From Legionella sp. PATHC035 (GTDB lineage Bacteria; Pseudomonadota; Gammaproteobacteria; Legionellales; Legionellaceae), in assembly GCF_026191115.1 (NCBI RefSeq), contig NZ_JAPHOT010000001.1, positions 2,899,001-2,963,000 on the forward strand: a stretch of DNA of 64,000 nucleotides, given 5' to 3'. Position 1 is the stretch's first letter. Each line of letters begins with the position of its first letter. Shown in pieces: positions 25,760 to 33,395 of this stretch. The notes under the pieces were generated by a model. The model was given only the letters and a program-made list of their open reading frames with translations, searched no databases and was not told where the DNA came from. A program made the translations under genes and the position numbers.

Positions 25760-26983
25760 CTAATCAAGGCTAATGGTGCTTTGGTCGGGCTCCTCGTCCT
25801 TCTTATCTATTTTGCTATTTGAAGTGCGTGGTGAAGGATGAAAGCCAAAGAGTGATATGTTTTTAAAGAGCGTCAGAAGATGAGTTAATTTATAGGTTGA
25901 TAAAGAAGTTGTTTCTTCTTTTTTAAAAACAGCCTCAATAGACTGACAAGGTTCCTCAGAGTGTTCATCAAAATTTCCTACGCCAATAACGAACAAAATA
26001 AAATCTTGGGGAATTGCTTCGAGCCAGTGATAAAATGATAATTCACGTTTGAAATAGTGTTTATCAAGCGGATAAACACAATTCCCTTGATTATAGTTTT
26101 TCTCCGTTAATAGAATCACCTGTTTCACTCCAAAAGCGCTTAATTGATTCCATGAAGGTAATTTTTCAACATCAATTTCAGTGAACCCATGATTGGGTTC
26201 CAGTATTAATCCTAATGATGACTCATGTAATGCAGATGCGCGTGAGAGCAATTCATCGCGCGGTAAAGAATCTTGTAATTGATCCATAATCCGTGTTTGC
26301 GACGTTTCATCACACACGATGGAAAGCTGCCAAATGCAATCAATTCCATTCCTATACAATGCACTTGCAACAGGGGCTTCATGACCCGTAAAGTTAATGA
26401 ACAGTGTATTATCCAGTCGATCTAGGGCATCTAATTCAGCCAGTACCCTATTTGTTGTGTCTTTAATACTTTTATCAATGCTTTTGGTGATAAAGTGCCG
26501 TCCTTTGGGGACTACCTCGTGTGAACTATTGAAACGAATATAATGCATTGGCTGCCCCAGCTTTGAGAGCAACTCTTCGGAGGGATTTAAAGTTTGTAAT
26601 AACGCCTTCAAGTTGCGATGAGGTGTTCTGCTGAATTCATCATTGGGTATCGATTTGGTGTTGCGAACGGCGGGATTTTGTAATCGATTGATTTTATCGA
26701 TAATAATCTTACACTGGCTTAATTCATCGACTGAGACTAAGAAGGCATATTCCCCCTCCAAATTGATAGGTGTAACCCCCAAATATTTTTTAAAAAAATT
26801 ATCGCGTAGTGCATATTTGTTCGTTCTGCTTGCCTTACTATCTCCTGTGACAATTTGAGTCAAAATCAACAAGCGATTTTCGTCTTTTAAATGCTCTATT
26901 TCATCTAAAAAACAGTTAAAATCTTCCGTCTCGTCGATAATCGCTGTTAAAGCATCTATAACAAGTGGTGCATCGGGTTTCAT
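25760..26983 (-). CDS. Uncharacterised 407-residue protein, effector-like tail
   Basis: I do not recognise a family. The protein is soluble, alpha/beta, and begins with LVIDALTAIIDETEDF and DENRLLILTQIVTGD, a strand-helix pattern seen in nucleotide-binding or hydrolase folds, but no Walker motif is visible. Residues ~270-370 contain alternating strands (VKQVILLTEKNYNQG, FILFVIGVGNFDEH). The tail is charged and Ser/Thr-rich with an acidic run (KKDEEPDQST), as in Dot/Icm substrates. It converges with the DUF488 gene. Confidence 0.65.
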   Translation of the reverse strand: MKPDAPLVIDALTAIIDETEDFNCFLDEIEHLKDENRLLILTQIVTGDSKASRTNKYALRDNFFKKYLGVTPINLEGEYAFLVSVDELSQCKIIIDKINRLQNPAVRNTKSIPNDEFSRTPHRNLKALLQTLNPSEELLSKLGQPMHYIRFNSSHEVVPKGRHFITKSIDKSIKDTTNRVLAELDALDRLDNTLFINFTGHEAPVASALYRNGIDCIWQLSIVCDETSQTRIMDQLQDSLPRDELLSRASALHESSLGLILEPNHGFTEIDVEKLPSWNQLSAFGVKQVILLTEKNYNQGNCVYPLDKHYFKRELSFYHWLEAIPQDFILFVIGVGNFDEHSEEPCQSIEAVFKKEETTSLSTYKLTHLLTLFKNISLFGFHPSPRTSNSKIDKKDEEPDQSTISLD

Positions 26984-27133
26984 AGTGATTTCACTATCGC
27001 AAGATCGAGTGGTTGAAGCTCAAATAAAGAAACATGATTCGCGCACTCTTTGGATAATAATTACAATTATAGGCTATAGAAGAATCAGAATCCTTTGCAA
27101 GGCTTAATTAAAAAGTTCATCACAGGACAGCAG

Positions 27134-27212
27134 GGAGATTACCATCCCCCTTCATACGGTCGATGTTTTTTCATTTGGCTTTCATTATCACCCCGATGGT
27201 AATGTAATCTCC
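27134..27212. repeat. Imperfect inverted repeat in promoter region
   Basis: GGAGATTACCATC (27134-27146) faces GATGGTAATGTAATCTCC (27195-27212), identical apart from a 5-nt insertion (ATTAC) in the right arm. It lies between the gene at 25760-26983 and the small gene at 27250-27462 on the same strand. Could be a regulatory stem-loop or a small repeat. Confidence 0.5.
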
Positions 27213-27249
27213 ACGAGGGTTGTTTGGTCTTATTATCCCAAAAAGGATG

Positions 27250-27462
27250 CTAGTCAATGGCAAAACAACGTTTTAGTTTACCATTTGCCTGCTCCTTATA
27301 TAGATTCAAACCCCCTCCGCCCTTTTCATATAAAAGAAAAGCGGCGCGGAAATTGCCTTTGCGAAGCAGTGCATACATCGCGATAGAGGTTGATAAAAAA
27401 CCAACTGCTAAATTAATACTTTTTTGAGCTTCTGGGGAAATTTGTTCGTGTTTTTCTTCCAT
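27250..27462 (-). CDS. Small 70-residue protein with one hydrophobic segment
   Basis: The sequence runs from an acidic start (MEEKHEQISPEAQKS) into a moderately hydrophobic stretch (INLAVGFLSTSIAMYALLRKG), followed by a Gly-rich and basic end. A single membrane-associated helix is likely. Ribosome-binding site is weak. No family recognised; reality of the gene rests on its clean composition and position upstream of a same-strand gene. Confidence 0.45.
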   Translation of the reverse strand: MEEKHEQISPEAQKSINLAVGFLSTSIAMYALLRKGNFRAAFLLYEKGGGGLNLYKEQANGKLKRCFAID

Positions 27463-27615
27463 TTCGGGGCTATATGTAAGGTTGCAGTCTGGTTTAACAC
27501 CAGGCTATCAAATTATTATTGGCCGAGATTTTATATTATTTTCAGGCAACATGCCTCTTTTTTAAAAGCATATAAAATCATACAGTTAGATTAACAGTTC
27601 ATTGAACCAATATTT

Positions 27616-27624
27616 TGATATACT
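27616..27624 (+). promoter_or_regulatory. Extended -10 promoter for the nuclease-helicase gene
   Basis: TGA followed by TATACT lies 32 nt before the start codon of the helicase; a short, leaderless-like untranslated region without a strong ribosome-binding site follows. Sequence match only. Confidence 0.4.
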
Positions 27625-27656
27625 TTTAAGATAAGCCCTATGAATCTCTATCGAAA

Positions 27657-30600
27657 ATGTACATCGAATCGAGCCATTTAGTCTTCTCGCCCTCTGATCT
27701 GACTCAGTATATGGAGAGTCCTTTTGTGTCCTGGATAGAACATCTTGCAGTGGTGCATCCTGATTTATTACCCTCACCGGATGCAAAAAATGAATTAGTG
27801 GATGTACTGCAACATTTGGGAAATCAACATGAGTTGGATCTTTTGACCCTTTTTGAAAAACAAGGATTATCCATTGTCAATTTGCATCAACAGGCAAACT
27901 CTTATGATTCAACTTTAATTGCCATGAAAAGTGGCGCTGATGTGATTTATCAAGCGCATTTAGAATTGCTTCCATTTCAGGGATATGCTGATTTCTTAAT
28001 AAAAATACCAGGTAAGAGTCGATTTGGGGATTATTGTTATGAGGTTTGGGACACCAAGCTCGCCAAATCAGTGAAACCCAGTTTTCTGTTGCAATTATGT
28101 TGTTATGCAGAAATGCTCGAAGCAATGCAAGGCGGGGGAGCTGAATTCATCACTGTGGTTTTGGGAAATCAGGAACAGAGACGCTTTCGCACGGCAGATT
28201 ATTTGTATTTCTACCAAAATTTGAAGCAGCAGTTTTTATCGGCGCATCAGAATTTTGATTTCACTGAGTGTCCCGATCCGGCTGCATCTAAAAATTGGGG
28301 AAGATGGAGTAATTATGCTGAAGAGCTATTAACCAAAGCGGATCATTTAATTCAGGTAGCAACCATCACCTCAGGACAAGTCAAAAAGTTGCAGCAAGCC
28401 GACATCAATACGATGACCGAATTAGCTCATAGCACCTGTTCTTGGGTCAAAGGGATAAAGCCTGAGCGGTTTGTGCGTTTGCAAGAACAAGCCAAAATTC
28501 AAAAAGCAAGCCGTGGGAAGGAAATCCCCTTATATCAATTAATGCCTCATGTTCCTGGACAAAAGCAGGGCTTGGCGCTTTTACCACCTGCATCACCGCA
28601 TGATATTTTTTTTGATATTGAAGGTTTTCCTTTAGAGGAAGGGGGATTGGAGTATCTATGGGGAGTGACTTATTTTGATGAAAAAGCCCAACGCCAATAC
28701 AAAGATTTTTGGGCACATAACGCTGAACAGGAAAAAGAAGCTTTTCAAGCGTTTGTGATGTGGGCTTATCAACGTTGGCAACACGATCCGAAAATGCATA
28801 TTTATCATTATGCCAATTATGAAATTTCTGCATGTCGACGACTCATGGGGCGATATGGTGTTTGTGAAGATGAAGTCGATCAGCTCTTGCGTAATGAAGT
28901 ATTTGTCGATTTATATAAGATCGTTAAAAACTCACTGATTGTTGGGGAGCCACGCTATTCGATTAAAAATATAGAGCATTTATACCGAGGTAAACGAAAT
29001 ACTGAGGTAGGTTCTGGAGGCGACTCCGTTGTTGTTTATGAGAATTGGCGAGAAAAACCCGATGGGGAAGGTTGGCAAACATCAAAAATATTAAATGATA
29101 TTCGCGCATACAATATTGATGATTGCAATTCGACTCAGGAATTAGTTGATTGGCTGAGGGAACGGCAATTAGAGCAAGGTATTAGTTACTTGGGTAAAAC
29201 CGAAGCTGTTGCGCTTCAAGTGAAGGCAGAATTGAGTGAGCGGATTCAATTACGCGATCGATTGTTGAAGGAAGCAGAACGCTTGAAAGAAGAGGGGGAT
29301 TTGCAACGCGCGAAAATCAACCTGATTTTTGCATGGTCTATTGAGTTCCACCGACGTGAAGCCAAACCTGTGTTTTGGCGCATGTTTGATCGATTGGGGC
29401 TCACTGGAGAGGAGCTACTCGATGATATTGATTGTTTGGCCTATTGCCGGCGAACTGCTAAACCACCGTACAAGCCCTCGCCAAGATCACGCAATTTGGC
29501 CTATGAATATTTTTTTGATCCAGAACAGGAATTTAAAGGGAATGCCAAACAGTATTTTATTTTAGGCGAGGAAACCGAAGACGGTAAGGCTGTTGCGGCC
29601 AATTATTGTGAAGACGATAGTGATCTGGAACATGGAATTATTGTATTACAAATGAAAAGTGAACCCGATGATCCGATTACTTTAGTTCCCAATGAATATG
29701 TTGATCCGCATTCAATTCCTGAAGCGATTGCGCAGCAGGCTGCGTCATTTGAACAGGGGTTACTCGAGAATACTGCGATACTGGATTTTCTGAGCAAATC
29801 GTATCCGCGCATTAACGATCATCAACGAGGATTGGCGATCGCACCAAGTCATGATCCTGAGGAGCGATTAGCGGAGATCATTGATGCCGTTTTAAATTTA
29901 AATAACAGCTATCTTACCCTTCAAGGTCCTCCGGGTGCAGGTAAAACCTATACAGGAAAACATTTAATCGCAGCGCTTGTGCAAAGAGGAAAAAAAATAG
30001 GAATTTCCTCAAACAGCCATAAGGCGATCAATAACTTATTGCTGAATACGGTTGCCTATTGCGATGAGGAGGGAATAAAAGGACATTTTGCTTGTACACG
30101 TAATACCGAGGAACAAATTGAGGGATTAAATATCGCTGTCTTGGAAAACAAACAGATCATCGATTTCATTCAGCCCGGATGTGTCGTAGGTACTACTGTT
30201 TGGGGCTTTGCTCGAGAAGAATTAGCTGATGCCTTTGATTATTTATTCATTGATGAGGCAGGGCAAGTCAGTGTGGCCAATTTAATTGCGATGAGCCGCT
30301 CAACCCGTAATATTATTTTAATGGGTGATCAAATGCAGCTAGGTCAGCCTTCCCAAGGAAGCCATCCTGATGAAAGTGGTTTATCCATATTGGATTACTT
30401 AGTCCATACAACCCCTACTATCCCTGACTCTATGGGGGTTTTTTTAGGTACTACTTATAGAATGCATCCGGCAGTCAATCAATTTATTAGTGAGGCGATA
30501 TATGAAGGCAAGCTGGAAACTGACCCTCAAAATGCCCAGCAAATAATAAAGGTTCCAGAGGGTTATAAGGGGGTTCTCAATAAAGAGGCCGGTATTATTC

Positions 30601-31055
30601 CCATATCTGTTTTTCATGAGGGAAATACACAAGCCAGTGATGAGGAAGTGGAGCAGATTGTGTTATTAACCCATGAGCTCTTGGGGAGAACCTTTATAGA
30701 AAAAAAAGGCTTACTAAGAACGATTGGTTGGAAGGATATTCTTTTTGTTGCTCCCTACAATCATCAAGTAAGCAAATTAAAAGCGGCACTGGGGGAGCAG
30801 GCTAAGGTGGGTAGTGTGGATAAGTTTCAAGGACAAGAGGCTCCAATTGTTTTTTTGAGTATGTGTGCCAGTAATGTGCATGAATCACCCAGAGGTCTTA
30901 GTTTTCTCTTTGATAGAAACAGAATCAATGTTGCGATATCAAGAGCGCAGTCTTTGGCGATTGTGGTATATTCCCCAACTCTACTCGAGGCGACTCCTAC
31001 AAACATCGAGCAGATTGCGATGATGAATGTATTTTGTCGATTGGTGAAACATTAA
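27657..31055 (+). CDS. TM0106-type fused RecB-like nuclease, DEDD exonuclease-like and SF1 helicase
   Basis: A 1132-residue protein with three enzymatic parts. Residues ~1-190 look like a RecB/Cas4-type PD-(D/E)xK nuclease: YEVWDTKLA and the downstream Q-x-x-x-Y motif LLQLCCYAEML. Residues ~315-510 resemble an RNase-H-like DEDD exonuclease (DIFFDIEGFPLEEGG ... DIRAYNIDDCNST), the typical middle domain of the family. From ~740 a Dna2/UPF1-like superfamily-1 helicase follows, with GPPGAGKTYTGK, FIDEAGQVS, GDQMQLGQPSQ, VDKFQGQEAP and NVAISRAQS. Such proteins process DNA or RNA ends; the family is patchy in bacteria. Its last 4 bp overlap the convergent cupin gene. Confidence 0.88.
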   Translation: MYIESSHLVFSPSDLTQYMESPFVSWIEHLAVVHPDLLPSPDAKNELVDVLQHLGNQHELDLLTLFEKQGLSIVNLHQQANSYDSTLIAMKSGADVIYQAHLELLPFQGYADFLIKIPGKSRFGDYCYEVWDTKLAKSVKPSFLLQLCCYAEMLEAMQGGGAEFITVVLGNQEQRRFRTADYLYFYQNLKQQFLSAHQNFDFTECPDPAASKNWGRWSNYAEELLTKADHLIQVATITSGQVKKLQQADINTMTELAHSTCSWVKGIKPERFVRLQEQAKIQKASRGKEIPLYQLMPHVPGQKQGLALLPPASPHDIFFDIEGFPLEEGGLEYLWGVTYFDEKAQRQYKDFWAHNAEQEKEAFQAFVMWAYQRWQHDPKMHIYHYANYEISACRRLMGRYGVCEDEVDQLLRNEVFVDLYKIVKNSLIVGEPRYSIKNIEHLYRGKRNTEVGSGGDSVVVYENWREKPDGEGWQTSKILNDIRAYNIDDCNSTQELVDWLRERQLEQGISYLGKTEAVALQVKAELSERIQLRDRLLKEAERLKEEGDLQRAKINLIFAWSIEFHRREAKPVFWRMFDRLGLTGEELLDDIDCLAYCRRTAKPPYKPSPRSRNLAYEYFFDPEQEFKGNAKQYFILGEETEDGKAVAANYCEDDSDLEHGIIVLQMKSEPDDPITLVPNEYVDPHSIPEAIAQQAASFEQGLLENTAILDFLSKSYPRINDHQRGLAIAPSHDPEERLAEIIDAVLNLNNSYLTLQGPPGAGKTYTGKHLIAALVQRGKKIGISSNSHKAINNLLLNTVAYCDEEGIKGHFACTRNTEEQIEGLNIAVLENKQIIDFIQPGCVVGTTVWGFAREELADAFDYLFIDEAGQVSVANLIAMSRSTRNIILMGDQMQLGQPSQGSHPDESGLSILDYLVHTTPTIPDSMGVFLGTTYRMHPAVNQFISEAIYEGKLETDPQNAQQIIKVPEGYKGVLNKEAGIIPISVFHEGNTQASDEEVEQIVLLTHELLGRTFIEKKGLLRTIGWKDILFVAPYNHQVSKLKAALGEQAKVGSVDKFQGQEAPIVFLSMCASNVHESPRGLSFLFDRNRINVAISRAQSLAIVVYSPTLLEATPTNIEQIAMMNVFCRLVKH

Positions 31056-32002
31056 TAAACGCGGCGGGGTCTTAATTTATGGGCAATAATGGCAAGTATA
31101 CTTACAATAGGCAATATAATTGGAAATATCATAAACTCAACCATTTTCATCAGATATTTTTTTACTCCCGTTGCTAAAGCATACCGTTCACTAAATTTTT
31201 TAACAATCGGCCAATTACTAATCAAAAAACCAGTTGGCTCTTTAAACCCCAGGAAAAAATATCCTGTAAAATACCCATAAATATGCAGTATTTTTTGAGG
31301 ATAAAAAATATAGCACGCGGAAGAAGACGGCTCGAGATATTCAGTATAATGCCAACAATTTCTTGGCATAAACAACATATCTCCTTTTTCAAGCGTCACT
31401 CTATATCCTTCAGCTTGTTTTGATCTTGGAAACTCTTGATTTATTTCTTCCAAAGGTCGGCTAAAGTCAATCAAGCTATCGCTCACAAAAGGAAGTTTAT
31501 AGAGCGCTTCACTCTGATCTTGAGTGAATAATAAAAATCTCTTTCTACCGCTTAAACATACATGAAGGTTGCTGCAATGCTCTCTGTCATAATGCATATA
31601 GGTATGCGTGTTTTGGCCACCAAAAAAATAGATTACTTTTAAAGTCTTATTGAAGTATCTTGGCCTTAAGGGAATATGTTGCCAAAGGGGGATATGTTTT
31701 TCAATCTCAGCAGACTGTTTTTCGGTAAGAATTTGACCGAATATTCGGTAGGGCATATTTTGTTTTATTTTAGCGATTATTGTTCCAAAATCAGCGGGTT
31801 GATGTGCAACGCGACGATTATTTTCAAAAGTAGCATAGGTTGTATCGGCATGAATGTGTTTTTCGAAATAATCTAAATCAAAGTTACCCTCAAAGTTTTT
31901 TATTTTTATGAGCAGAGGCTCCTTAGACTTATAGAGAATATTCTTGATTTTTTCTTCGTCGCCATAAAAATAATCTATGGTTTTCACATCCATAATTTTC
32001 AT
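31052..32002 (-). CDS. Cupin-8/JmjC-like Fe(II)/2-oxoglutarate oxygenase with C-terminal membrane helix
   Basis: A 316-residue protein. The cupin-like core spans ~residues 30-235 with an Fe(II) facial triad H137-x-D139 (MHYDREHCSN) and H218 in NCWHYTEY; YRVTLEKGDMLFMPRN is the typical lid sequence. A Lys/Arg for 2-oxoglutarate is plausible but not assigned. Residues ~285-305 form a hydrophobic segment (MIFPIILPIVSILAIIA) next to basic residues, so it is probably anchored at the inner membrane. ATG overlaps the methyltransferase stop by 4 bp (ATGA), with ribosome-binding site AAAAGG. It likely hydroxylates an acyl, peptide or polyketide substrate made by the divergent PKS (inference). Confidence 0.85.
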   Translation of the reverse strand: MKIMDVKTIDYFYGDEEKIKNILYKSKEPLLIKIKNFEGNFDLDYFEKHIHADTTYATFENNRRVAHQPADFGTIIAKIKQNMPYRIFGQILTEKQSAEIEKHIPLWQHIPLRPRYFNKTLKVIYFFGGQNTHTYMHYDREHCSNLHVCLSGRKRFLLFTQDQSEALYKLPFVSDSLIDFSRPLEEINQEFPRSKQAEGYRVTLEKGDMLFMPRNCWHYTEYLEPSSSACYIFYPQKILHIYGYFTGYFFLGFKEPTGFLISNWPIVKKFSERYALATGVKKYLMKMVEFMIFPIILPIVSILAIIAHKLRPRRVY

Positions 32003-32976
32003 CGATTAACCTTTTGAACTAAATAATAAAAATAATATTTCTTTCCATAAATAAGGTTTCTTTTGCGCTCTTTTTTTGCCATCTGGCGGAGAGCTGATTT
32101 TTTAAACAAAAAAAACCACCAAGGAAGAAATGCTAACCCCATGGAGCTAACGAAATCTTGAAGTTCTTCATCATCACCCATCATCGAATCAATGTAAGGT
32201 AATATTTTTTTCTCATTTACAACTAAGCGGTGATAAATGGCCGATTGAACCATTCGAGTTATGTTTACCTTGTGAATTACTTTTAGAGAGTTACTTGTCT
32301 CAAGATATTCTTCAAATTTTTTTGCTTGTAATTTGTCTTTAATACTCAGATCAGAATAACAAAAAAAACCATTAGGGGACAAAATGCGCTCAACTTCTGA
32401 AAAAAATAGCTCAATTCGCGGATAAAGATGAGAGCTCTCAAGGTTTGTTATAATATCAAAACTGTTACTTTCAAAAGGCAAACATTCTGCATCAGATTGA
32501 ATGTAATTGATCTTATTTTCGGTGTAGAAATTATGCTGTGCATGGTTTACTAATTCTTTCGTTAAATCAACACCTAAAGCATATTTTGTTTTGAGTAATT
32601 CGGAACTCACTTTTAAACCAATACCATTACCACAGCCAATTTCAAGCAGTTTTTTATCAAAAAACTGCATCTTTACCAATGGACTTATCAGAAAAAAGAC
32701 AAGTAAGGGCGAATAGATATCTTGTATCGTACATATTTTGGAAAAATCAAAGTTCAATGCAGCATATTCACTATATACTTGTTTATTCCATAATCCCCAG
32801 TTCAAAAAGGACTTATCAAAAATAATATGTGCAAAGCTTTTATAGCTCTCTTGAATTTGATTTTTAATTAACTTTACTTCTGAGGGATGAACCGTCACTC
32901 GTCTCAATAAGGAACGAATTTGCTTTAAAGCCTGGCCATAAGTTTTAATGTTATTTTCCGTGATTAAATCATTCAT
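31999..32976 (-). CDS. Class I SAM-dependent methyltransferase
   Basis: About 325 residues, starting at the ATG at 32976; a TTG one codon earlier is less likely. The SAM-binding fold starts at LLEIGCGNGIGL, continues with ALGVDLTKELV, then IQSDAECLPFESNSFDII and ends with VERILSPNGFFCYSD, the order expected for motifs I-III. It resembles the phthiotriolone-type O-methyltransferases associated with polyketide lipids. About 100 N-terminal and 90 C-terminal residues extend beyond the core, the latter basic (KSALRQMAKKERKRN). Translationally coupled to the cupin gene, and divergent from the PKS gene with 419 nt between; joint action is inferred from position. Confidence 0.85.
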   Translation of the reverse strand: MNDLITENNIKTYGQALKQIRSLLRRVTVHPSEVKLIKNQIQESYKSFAHIIFDKSFLNWGLWNKQVYSEYAALNFDFSKICTIQDIYSPLLVFFLISPLVKMQFFDKKLLEIGCGNGIGLKVSSELLKTKYALGVDLTKELVNHAQHNFYTENKINYIQSDAECLPFESNSFDIITNLESSHLYPRIELFFSEVERILSPNGFFCYSDLSIKDKLQAKKFEEYLETSNSLKVIHKVNITRMVQSAIYHRLVVNEKKILPYIDSMMGDDEELQDFVSSMGLAFLPWWFFLFKKSALRQMAKKERKRNLIYGKKYYFYYLVQKVNR

Positions 32977-33395
32977 CAAATAAATAACCTATCATGGAGT
33001 GTTGTATTAATCAAATACCACTCCCCGTCAACACTGCGACAAAGAAGTATTCTTGTTCTGTTTTTTTGTTCTATTGAATCTTTTGTGCTATTAAATAAGT
33101 ATGAGTGTCATAAAGTCCCTTTTCAAGGAACTTTTTGAATAAATTTTTGAACCTTGATGTTATTTTTTTCAGATAAAATTAAGGTAATGGGGATTTGATA
33201 AATAAGCATATAAAAGAAACTGATATTCAGCACTAAACAAAATCAAAGTATGTTTGTCCGATCACGCAAAAATTCAGTGTCTTGTTATAAGTCCTTATTA
33301 TTGCTATTTTTTATTTTTATTTTGTGCACTGCCTCAGGTGTTCCTCGCCATGAAACTTAATGGCATTGTCTCTGGTGGTATGGGAGTATTTTAAA
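32977..33395. other. Divergent promoter region of methyltransferase and PKS genes
   Basis: An AT-rich shared upstream region. TTGAAC (33148-33153) and GATAAA (33172-33177), 18 nt apart, are the best promoter match for the PKS. A 14-codon frame at 33350-33394 (MKLNGIVSGGMGVF) ends 1 nt before the favoured GTG start of the PKS and has AGGTG 10 nt upstream, so it may be a leader peptide. Confidence 0.35.
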
